A stretch of 32,560 nucleotides of DNA from DAINRZ01 sp964634885 (GTDB lineage Bacteria; Bacteroidota; Ignavibacteria; Kapaibacteriales; UBA2268), in the NCBI GenBank assembly GCA_964634885.1, contig CAZWLN010000053.1, forward strand, positions 1 through 32,560, given 5' to 3'. The position numbers and the translations under genes were made by a program. Of the stretch, positions 26,618 to 32,560 are shown piece by piece; position 1 is the first letter of the stretch, and each line of letters begins with the position of its first letter. Below the pieces are notes generated by a model that ran no database searches, was not told the DNA's origin, and worked only from the letters and a program-made list of their open reading frames with translations.

Positions 26618-26953
26618 TTACTGCTGTAGTTTCTGAATATCCTGCCTACTGAGTTTTGTAAATTTTATAACAGTATCTATGTCAATACCGTTGCTCATCA
26701 TCTCCAATGCAACCGCTTCCATTGCTTTTTTACTGCCGATCATTATCCCCTCTTCTTTGCCGACTTCCTTGCCGATCATTATTCCCTCTTCTTTGCCGAT
26801 CATTATTCCTCTTTCTTCACCGATTTTAATACCCTTCTCATGGGCAAACGACAAACGGTCGGCTTCATCGCGGACGGCTTTCTCACGGTATTCCATGATC
26901 GCCCGCAAATCAGGGTCGGCTGCTGCCTTTTGCATTCGTTTTATTGCTTTCAT
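26618..26953 (-). CDS. Putative intragenic RpnS inside rpn (111 aa)
   Basis: An in-frame internal ATG at 26953 is preceded by AAGGAG (26968-26963) at 9-nt spacing, a better ribosome binding site than that of the full-length gene. The product would be the C-terminal 111 residues, from MKAIKRMQK to KLQQ: a helical, charged segment with GKEEGIMI-type repeats. Known biology: E. coli rpn genes make such short forms from internal starts, and these inhibit the toxic nuclease. Support here is the Shine-Dalgarno itself plus the downstream duplicate that begins at precisely this codon. Another ATG at 26959 is only 3 nt from the AAGGAG and less suitable. Confidence 0.6.
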   Translation of the reverse strand: MKAIKRMQKAAADPDLRAIMEYREKAVRDEADRLSFAHEKGIKIGEERGIMIGKEEGIMIGKEVGKEEGIMIGSKKAMEAVALEMMSNGIDIDTVIKFTKLSRQDIQKLQQ

Positions 26954-27571
26954 AATCATTTTCTCCTTCTTAATCAGGTCCGGCATCGTGCCGGGATCGC
27001 TAATGAATGACTCTCCATTTACTAAGGCAAAAAGCCATTGGTTAATCGGATCGCCATATTTCTCATCATCCTTGTACTTTGGCAGTTCGATGAAGTGGTA
27101 CTCCACCAGATCTGCCAACTCCTTGTGACTTCTAACGTTTAACAATCTGTAAATATTGTGTATCGCCTTTTCATTCTTTAGTAATATGAAATCCGTGAAA
27201 ATAATTGATATTGTCTTGTTCAACTTGTCATAGCCCTGCGATTCTCCCAACTGGCCCGTCAACAGTTTGGAGTTGTAATAGATGACCCGTTCGACAAAAT
27301 GCTGTTCGCTTTGCACCTGCATCTCGATGTTGTAATACCTGCCTTTTCCGTCGCGGGCTTTAATGTCGATGACTGTTGTTTTGTCAAGCAAATATTCCTT
27401 CAGGTTCAAGGGATTCATATATGTGATCTCAGTAATCTGCTCCTGTCCGCTGTCCAGGAATATTGCATTAAGAAGGTCGATTAGTATGTCCTCTGTACTT
27501 TCCATTGCAAAAACATACTTGAAGATGATGTCGTTACGCAGGTTGATATTTGTTAAATCGTCAAAATTCAT
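26618..27571 (-). CDS. Rpn family PD-(D/E)XK nuclease
   Basis: A 317-aa Rpn protein, often labelled putative transposase. These are DNA nucleases implicated in recombination and phage defence, not true transposases. The core (about 5-150) opens LRNDIIFKYVF and carries the catalytic pattern D69 in VIDIKARD and E83-M-Q85 in YNIEMQVQ. The C-terminal third is helical with low-complexity units (GIMIGKEEGIMIGKEVGKEEGIMIG) that vary in number between relatives. I chose the ATG at 27571, preceded by a GGAAAG-like site. An upstream frame extension would add 34 residues that do not resemble the family. The gene sits alone on the minus strand between convergent spt-like and divergent unknown genes. All catalytic residues are present, so it is probably active and in need of restraint. 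Confidence 0.92.
   Translation of the reverse strand: MNFDDLTNINLRNDIIFKYVFAMESTEDILIDLLNAIFLDSGQEQITEITYMNPLNLKEYLLDKTTVIDIKARDGKGRYYNIEMQVQSEQHFVERVIYYNSKLLTGQLGESQGYDKLNKTISIIFTDFILLKNEKAIHNIYRLLNVRSHKELADLVEYHFIELPKYKDDEKYGDPINQWLFALVNGESFISDPGTMPDLIKKEKMIMKAIKRMQKAAADPDLRAIMEYREKAVRDEADRLSFAHEKGIKIGEERGIMIGKEEGIMIGKEVGKEEGIMIGSKKAMEAVALEMMSNGIDIDTVIKFTKLSRQDIQKLQQ
26963..26968 (-). promoter_or_regulatory. Internal Shine-Dalgarno for RpnS
   Basis: AAGGAG on the minus strand (ctcctt on +), inside the rpn reading frame where it encodes part of IKKEK. Spacing to the ATG at 26953 is 9 nt. An internal site this strong, at a domain boundary, is unlikely to be chance alone. Confidence 0.65.
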
Positions 27572-27800
27572 ACACTTTCCACTGTCATAACAATAATATT
27601 CAAATATAGCGCTAATTAATAGAAAATGCAAAAGAAGTTCAGATGTTGTCAGATTTTTTCTCCGGGCCGGCAATGGCAGACCGGAAAAGGCTGTGGCTCC
27701 GGGGCGGGGTGCATTACCGCGACGCTGTCGTCAATACCCACTTCTTTGTTCAACCTGATAAAATTTCGTATATTACTTTTTTAATTTTGGAATATGACTG

Positions 27801-28307
27801 ATGGATTTGGAAGAATTGTTTTTTAAGAGCATTAAAGAACTGGTTGGCAAAGTATGCTGGCAAACATCGCTTACAATAGGCTCGACATTAATGCTCGACT
27901 TCGGAAGGAAACTGACCTACGACCCTCCGATGATAAACCCCAACAGCGGCAGTGCGGTAGAGATCGGCGAATATAACTTCCTCATTTTCTCCGCCTGGCG
28001 AATTGAAAACGACAGCAGGATCATCGCCACCTGGAAAGATAAATTCTGGAATTTACCGAAACTGGATGAATCGATTGCAGTACTTGTGGGTAAATCCGTG
28101 CGCTTCGCCGACATTAGCGCTCCATCCTATGACCTGGACATTGTGTTCGACGACCACACAAGGCTTAAGGTTTTCTGCGATTCGTTCACTTCAGGCCAGA
28201 GCGACAAAAACAACTACTATTACTCGACTTACAAAGACCTGTTTGCGGTTAAGAGCTGCAGTTCACTGATTGTTAAAGGCCAGGACATGAAAAGAGTGTT
28301 CGTTTAA
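27801..28307 (+). CDS. Small unknown protein (168 aa), immunity-like fold possible
   Basis: I do not recognise a named family. The soluble 168-aa protein has no signal peptide or membrane helix. The pattern LMLDFGRKL ... FLIFSAWRI ... VGKSVRFADIS ... DLDIVFDDHTRLKVFCD, alternating short strands with a final D-x-x-x-F-D-D-x-x-x-L strand pair, resembles many small beta-sandwich immunity or DUF proteins that accompany toxins. That is an impression of texture, not homology. The ATG at 27801 lacks a strong Shine-Dalgarno. It diverges from the Rpn nuclease gene over 229 nt, and a 115-nt gap precedes pgk. Clean coding over the whole length and no competing frame argue that it is a real gene. Confidence 0.7.
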   Translation: MDLEELFFKSIKELVGKVCWQTSLTIGSTLMLDFGRKLTYDPPMINPNSGSAVEIGEYNFLIFSAWRIENDSRIIATWKDKFWNLPKLDESIAVLVGKSVRFADISAPSYDLDIVFDDHTRLKVFCDSFTSGQSDKNNYYYSTYKDLFAVKSCSSLIVKGQDMKRVFV

Positions 28308-28422
28308 AACACTTTTTTCGTTCAATATTTTCATAGCTCGGACGATTATTATAGTTTGATATATCAAATTCCTTTGATAATTAAGATTGTAATTGTATTG
28401 TTAAACAAAAAAGAGAGCAATC

Positions 28423-29715
28423 ATGGGCGAGAACAAATTTAACCTGGCGCTGCTGCAGGAAGCCGATTTAAAAGATAAGGCAGTTCTGGTGCGGGTTGAC
28501 CACAATGTCGTTAAAAAAGGCAAGATTCACGACCCTTACAGGATTGACGCTACCATCGGTACCCTGTACTATATAGCCTCCAAAGGCGGCAAACCAATCC
28601 TCATGACTCACGTCGGCAGGCCAAAAGACAAAAAGACCGGAGACATCATCGTCTCAGACGACTCATCAGTTAAAGCTGTTGCCGACTACTTAGAAAAGAA
28701 ACTCCAGGTCAAATTTGTCATTCCCGAGCTTCCTCCCGACGGCGGACGCGGCATCGTCAACGTCGCAGGCCCTCTTGCTCCTTACGTTGACAAGCTCCGC
28801 AGCGGAACAATCGACGCTCTCTATCTTCCTAATATTCGCTGGTTTGCCGGCGAACAGGCAAAAGGCGACGACGCCGAGAAATTCGCCGCTGAACTGGCCG
28901 GCCTCGCCGACGTCTATGTCAACGACGCCTTCGGCTCCTGGCAGGCACACACTTCAACCGTCAGGCTGAACAAACACCTGCCTTACTACGCCGGATTCCT
29001 CATGCAGAAAGAAGTGGACAACCTGGCAAAGATATATGAACCGGGACGGCCCTTTGTAGCTGTCGTTGCCGGTTCCAAGTTCGACACGAAGATCGATTCG
29101 ATGTTCGCCCTGCTTAAGCTCGCCGACCATATCATCATGGGCGGCGTAATGTACAACGCTTACATTGCTGCCAAATACGGCTTCTCCATCGCCGGGCTGG
29201 AGGAAGACGACCTCGCTGCCGCACGCCGCTTCGCTGAAGAAGCCGCCAAATACCCCGGCAAGGTTGTGGAACTTCCCTACATCATCGAATCGGACACGTT
29301 CGAAGGTAAGGTCGAAGGCAAGTACCGCACACACGACATCAGGAAAATCGCTGCGGGTACCAAACTCAATTTCGTACTCGACATTGCAGCTCAGTCGTTC
29401 GAAGACGAAAACGTGAAACCGATCATTGCCAATGCCCGGATGTTCTTTGTCAATGCCGTCATGGGACTTACACCCCATTTCTCCGAAGGTACAATTGCCC
29501 TCGACAAGGCAATCGACAACAACAAAGACGCCTCCAAGCTCTTCGGCGGCGGCGACACCCTTCAGGACATGAAACAGTTTGCACCTGAGATATATTACAA
29601 AGCAATCGACGACCCGAAGTATTATATGTTTACCGGCGGCGGAGCCGTACTTACCGCCATCCAGGAAGGCACTGTCCTCGGCATTGAACCGGTAAAAGCA
29701 TTAGTGAAAAAATAA
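28423..29715 (+). CDS. pgk: Phosphoglycerate kinase, divergent
   Basis: Phosphoglycerate kinase transfers phosphate between 1,3-bisphosphoglycerate and ADP in glycolysis. The 430-aa protein is slightly long for the family (about 390-420). Recognisable sites are VRVDHNVV (22-30, normally RxDxNVP), the 3PG-binding THVGRPKD near 62-69, LADVYVNDAFGSW, GFLMQKEVDNL and the nucleotide-end GGGDTLQDM. Several core positions differ: the usual GGAKVSDKI is AGSKFDTKI, and the usual WNGPMGVFE is reduced to NARMFFVNAVMGL. It is thus a diverged but apparently intact PGK. The ATG at 28423 follows a purine-rich AAGAGAG. The gap gene follows 109 nt downstream on the same strand and catalyses the preceding step, so the two probably share a transcript. 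Confidence 0.93.
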   Translation: MGENKFNLALLQEADLKDKAVLVRVDHNVVKKGKIHDPYRIDATIGTLYYIASKGGKPILMTHVGRPKDKKTGDIIVSDDSSVKAVADYLEKKLQVKFVIPELPPDGGRGIVNVAGPLAPYVDKLRSGTIDALYLPNIRWFAGEQAKGDDAEKFAAELAGLADVYVNDAFGSWQAHTSTVRLNKHLPYYAGFLMQKEVDNLAKIYEPGRPFVAVVAGSKFDTKIDSMFALLKLADHIIMGGVMYNAYIAAKYGFSIAGLEEDDLAAARRFAEEAAKYPGKVVELPYIIESDTFEGKVEGKYRTHDIRKIAAGTKLNFVLDIAAQSFEDENVKPIIANARMFFVNAVMGLTPHFSEGTIALDKAIDNNKDASKLFGGGDTLQDMKQFAPEIYYKAIDDPKYYMFTGGGAVLTAIQEGTVLGIEPVKALVKK

Positions 29716-29824
29716 ATTGCATTCTTTGATTAATATATATTAATTTAGAAATGCTTTTTTGATAAGCTATGATAAAGTTATTTGAAATAATTTATAATTG
29801 TTAACTATTAATAAAGGTTTGAAT

Positions 29825-30829
29825 ATGGCTATACGTTTAGCAATCAACGGATTCGGCAGGATTGGCAGGCTTGCTTTCAGGGAAGCCGTCAAGAGGAAAG
29901 GTGTATTTGAGATTACCGGCATCAACGACATAACCGACGCAAAAACGCTCGCACATTTGTTGAAATACGACTCTGTCCATGGTAAATTCGACGGTGAGAT
30001 CGCCATCGAAGGTTCCAATTTGATAGTCAACGGCACAGTTGTCCCTGTTTCGGCGGAAAGAGACCTTGCGATGCTGCCCTGGAAAAACAAACCTACAGAC
30101 ATCGTTCTGGAATCGACCGGCGTTTTCGTTAAAAGGGAAGCTCTCGAGAAACACCTCGCCAACGGCCCGAAGAAAGTCGTGCTCTCGGCTCCGGCTAAGG
30201 ATGAACTCGACGCCACAGTGGTCATCGGCGTTAACGACGACAAGCTGACCGGTTCGGAAAGAATGCTCTCAAACGCATCCTGCACCACAAACTGCCTTGC
30301 CCCGATGGTAAAGGTACTCCATCAGAACTTCGGCGTGCAAAAAGGCACAATGGTTACCATTCACGCATACACCAACGACCAGCGTATCCTCGACCTGCCC
30401 CACAGCGACCTGCGCAGGGCACGGTCGGCAGCCATCAATTCCATTCCGACGACTACCGGCGCCGCCAAGGCTGTCGGACTTGTCATTCCCGAACTGAAAG
30501 GCAAGCTCCAGGGCTATGCAATCAGGGTTCCCGTTCCCGACGGCTCCATCACCGACTTCACCGCCGTCCTCGACAAACCCGTAACAAAGGAAGAGGTCAA
30601 CGCCGCCATGAAACAGGCAGCCGACTCTTACCTGAAGGGCATTCTCGAGTACTCCGACGAGCCGCTGGTTTCGACAGACATCCTCGGCAACCCCCATTCG
30701 TCAATCTTCGACTCTTCGCTCACGATTGCCGACGGCAATTTAGTGAAGGTCGTAGGCTGGTACGACAATGAATACGGCTATTCCTGCCGCATCGTTGACC
30801 TGATTGAAAAGCTGGGTAAATCGCTGTAG
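29825..30829 (+). CDS. gap: Glyceraldehyde-3-phosphate dehydrogenase, type I
   Basis: Phosphorylating GAPDH oxidises glyceraldehyde 3-phosphate to 1,3-bisphosphoglycerate with NAD. The 334-aa protein has the NAD-binding NGFGRIGR at 8-15, an aspartate after the second strand (IND, D35) that favours NAD over NADP, and the catalytic SNASCTTNCLAP with C153. Also present are H180 in TIHAYTNDQ and the phosphate-site RRARSA. It ends in the conserved WYDNEYGYS region. I chose the ATG at 29825 (AAAGG about 7 nt upstream) over a TTG at 29798 that would put nine extra residues before the canonical MAIRLAINGFG start. It follows pgk on the same strand and ends at a strong terminator, consistent with a pgk-gap operon. 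Confidence 0.97.
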   Translation: MAIRLAINGFGRIGRLAFREAVKRKGVFEITGINDITDAKTLAHLLKYDSVHGKFDGEIAIEGSNLIVNGTVVPVSAERDLAMLPWKNKPTDIVLESTGVFVKREALEKHLANGPKKVVLSAPAKDELDATVVIGVNDDKLTGSERMLSNASCTTNCLAPMVKVLHQNFGVQKGTMVTIHAYTNDQRILDLPHSDLRRARSAAINSIPTTTGAAKAVGLVIPELKGKLQGYAIRVPVPDGSITDFTAVLDKPVTKEEVNAAMKQAADSYLKGILEYSDEPLVSTDILGNPHSSIFDSSLTIADGNLVKVVGWYDNEYGYSCRIVDLIEKLGKSL

Positions 30830-30854
30830 CACAAGGACCACATCTTAAATACTT

Positions 30855-30894
30855 AAACCTTCCGGCGGGAACTGCTGCCGGGAGGTTTTTTTTT
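30855..30894 (+). terminator. Rho-independent terminator of pgk-gap
   Basis: aaacct-tccggc (30855-30866) pairs with gccggg-aggttt (30877-30888, one G-U pair), followed by a run of T to 30894. It begins 25 nt past the gap stop codon. Confidence 0.92.
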
Positions 30895-31110
30895 ACTCCG
30901 CCGGAGACAGGGCCAACCCGGCAGGCGGGCAATATTCTTAAGTATATCAGGATGGCTTTTTGTAACAAAATCCATTTCCATGTGTCATTGATATTTAGTA
31001 TGTTGTGTATGCTGAAATAATAATTTCAACATTTGGTAAATGAAAAGGGCGCTATTAATGGCTCTGTTTTTTGATAATATTATATTTTGACTAATTATTC
31101 AAGGAATTCA

Positions 31111-32400
31111 ATGCGACTCAAACTTCTATTTTTAATCTTAATTTGTGCAGTCTTTTCGCAACATGCGTTACAGGCACAGACTTCGCCTGACTCGAAGTGG
31201 GTAGCTAAAACACATCTATCGACAGCTCTCGCTTTTGCTCCCGACGATTCATATATCGTAACCGGAGGCGACAATAAAGAACTTCGGTTTTATAATGTAG
31301 GAACCGGTGAAGTGATAGATACTATAGGAATTCCAGGTTCACCGAGCCAGATCAAATTCACTCACGACGGTAAACGGATGCTTGTAGTAATACCCGAGAA
31401 ATTAGTACTTGTTTTCGATGCAGTTACACATGAACTTATTAAAACGATTGATATGCCGGGTGTAAATACTATTGTTGGTAATATATCCATATCCTTTGAT
31501 GACCAATACCTTACTTTTGGTTCTACGGACAGTATTAGTATTATTGACCTAACGTACTACAAAACAGTTAAAACTATTGGATATGAAAAAAAAGAAGGTC
31601 AAAGCAGCATTTATATGGGCGCTCAATTCACAAATGATAATTTGTATGTAATCGTACAGGGAACAAGATCATTTTCAAATCCCAATCTTGACCCAGAAAA
31701 TATTTTTGATGTCTATGACATGCAATTAAATAAGACTGAACCGCCTTTTACTTTTCCTTCCAAAAGCTTTAGATTCTCCGAATCGGGCAATTATGGCGTA
31801 TATTACAAATTAGTTAATAATGTAAATGATGAAAAGACAGGATTCTATATTTGGAAATATCCGGGAGGAAATATTGAAAGATTTATTAGAACAAAATATT
31901 ATGCTAGTGGGGATTTTTCATATGGAGATAGATATTTCGCTTTTTCTGAGTTTATTAATAAGGAGATATTGATATATGATATACAAAATAATAAATTAAT
32001 TAAAACCCTGAGTACTGATGAGCCACGTTGGTTATTGGGTGGTATCAATTTCGCAAATACTTCAAATTTATTACTTGCAGTAGCTGATTTATATCTGTTT
32101 CTATTTAAAGATGATTGGTTAGGAATTGATGAGAATGAATATATTACAAATATACAGGTATTTCCACAACCATCTAATTCTAATTTCAGGATAATATTTG
32201 AGTCTTCTGTCGACACACGTGCTACCGTTCAAATTACCGACTTAAACGGCAACAAATTATTAACATTATACGATGGCAATATAAGTACCGGAAAAAATGA
32301 ATTTACATTGGATACGGGCAGATTTTCCTCAGGTTCATACTTCGTAGTAATTACAGAAAACGGCCGTACTATTTCACAACAGGTCATACTGACGAAATAG
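31111..32400 (+). CDS. Secreted beta-propeller protein with T9SS sorting domain
   Basis: A 429-aa exported protein. The signal peptide MRLKLLFLILICAVFSQ continues to a likely cleavage site after LQAQ. The body carries WD40/YVTN-like propeller strands (AFAPDDSYIVTGGDNKELRFYNVGTG, LVFDAVTHELIKTI, SIIDLTYYKTVKTI, ILIYDIQNNKLIKTL), enough for one propeller. The last 80 residues form a T9SS type A sorting domain: FPQPSNSNFRI, ITDLNGNKLLTLYDG, FSSGSYFVVI, QQVILTK. The ATG at 31111 has AAGGA 7 nt upstream; a TTG at 31087 would add eight residues before the signal peptide. It is more AT-rich than the pgk-gap genes before it. It resembles a reduced version of the WD40 part of the large T9SS protein at 19672; the ligand is unknown. 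Confidence 0.9.
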   Translation: MRLKLLFLILICAVFSQHALQAQTSPDSKWVAKTHLSTALAFAPDDSYIVTGGDNKELRFYNVGTGEVIDTIGIPGSPSQIKFTHDGKRMLVVIPEKLVLVFDAVTHELIKTIDMPGVNTIVGNISISFDDQYLTFGSTDSISIIDLTYYKTVKTIGYEKKEGQSSIYMGAQFTNDNLYVIVQGTRSFSNPNLDPENIFDVYDMQLNKTEPPFTFPSKSFRFSESGNYGVYYKLVNNVNDEKTGFYIWKYPGGNIERFIRTKYYASGDFSYGDRYFAFSEFINKEILIYDIQNNKLIKTLSTDEPRWLLGGINFANTSNLLLAVADLYLFLFKDDWLGIDENEYITNIQVFPQPSNSNFRIIFESSVDTRATVQITDLNGNKLLTLYDGNISTGKNEFTLDTGRFSSGSYFVVITENGRTISQQVILTK

Positions 32401-32442
32401 GAAGGGGAAAACTGCTATAGCTCTGCTTCTTCTTACTTTTTA

Positions 32443-32487
32443 AACTTTACGAACTTGATTAACTTTATAAACTTTAAGAACTGATAG
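32443..32487. repeat. 9-bp degenerate tandem repeat, five units
   Basis: Consecutive 9-mers aactttacg, aacttgatt, aactttata, aactttaag and aactgatag. The first 17 bases match 24423-24439 exactly. The element is followed by accaccccct, echoing the C-rich start of the 112-bp unit. As at 24265 on, it lies just past the stop of a T9SS-cargo gene. Confidence 0.8.
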
Positions 32488-32560
32488 AGTCCAACCACCC
32501 CCTACCCCCATAAGCGTTAACTTAAGCAAAGCGAATGAATTTGTCTTTGTCTTTTTCTGG

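Larger units (their letters stand above)
26316..26953 (-). repeat. Tandem duplication of the Rpn 3' segment
   Basis: Copy A (26316-26615) and copy B (26618-26953) start with the same ATG-AAA-GCA and end with the same stop, offset 302 bp at their 3' ends. Copy B has 36 extra bp encoding GKEVGKEEGIMI. The near-identity points to a recent event, or to ongoing gene conversion. Confidence 0.95.

Noticed and set aside
26618..27571. Rpn gene as an insertion-sequence transposase
   Set aside because: The family is often labelled transposase, but there are no terminal inverted repeats or target duplications. The PD-(D/E)XK core fits a nuclease.
27572..27673. 34-residue N-terminal extension of the Rpn protein
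   Set aside because: The extension starts from a site without a ribosome binding site and does not look like the family, whose usual start fits the ATG at 27571.

Overview
The window reads as a chromosomal segment from a member of the Bacteroidota/Chlorobiota (FCB) lineage, plausibly an Ignavibacteria- or Kapabacteria-like organism. Two large secreted proteins (19672..24264 and 31111..32400) end in type IX secretion (T9SS) C-terminal sorting domains, a system essentially confined to this superphylum. There is also a serine palmitoyltransferase-like enzyme, as expected of sphingolipid-making Bacteroidota. Species-level placement is inference. I see no rRNA, tRNA, CRISPR array or intact insertion sequence.

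Layout. 262-3675 (minus strand): mraZ and rsmH, the head of the division/cell-wall (dcw) cluster, then a 71-aa unknown protein and ATP-type PEP carboxykinase; mraZ is preceded by three helically phased MraZ-type boxes. 4038-6875 (minus): an AT-rich block of three unrecognised genes (inner-membrane protein, small soluble protein, probable outer-membrane/periplasmic protein). 7256-9847 (minus): clpC with a clear terminator. 9848-10479: a gene-poor spacer with REP-like palindromes. 10480-14703 (minus): a giant chemoreceptor-type signalling protein (Cache, HAMP array, two Cys-rich PAS domains, MCP signalling domain). 14903-19423 (minus): a TamB/AsmA-like envelope protein. 19672-24264 (plus): a vWA + 14-blade WD40 + ASH-like + T9SS surface protein, followed by nested tandem repeats. 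25054-26244 (plus): serine palmitoyltransferase-like enzyme. 26316-27571 (minus): an Rpn-type PD-(D/E)XK nuclease gene plus a tandem duplicate of its C-terminal third. 27801-28307 (plus): a small unknown protein. 28423-30829 (plus): pgk and gap, consecutive glycolytic steps, closed by a strong terminator. 31111-32400 (plus): a second beta-propeller T9SS protein, again followed by 9-bp tandem repeats.

The most interesting signal is the Rpn locus. The full-length gene carries a strong internal Shine-Dalgarno and ATG in front of its C-terminal 111 codons, the arrangement known to yield an intragenic antitoxin (RpnS) from E. coli rpn genes. The same C-terminal segment is tandemly duplicated downstream as a free-standing 99-aa ORF. 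Its ATG is exactly the one the internal start predicts, and it lies 2 nt after the nuclease stop codon. This looks like an intragenic antitoxin that has been copied out into its own cistron.

Functional links: pckA, pgk and gap are central carbon genes but lie in separate transcription units. TamB, the sphingolipid enzyme, the T9SS cargo and the AT-rich block all point to the cell envelope, but sequence alone does not show them acting together.
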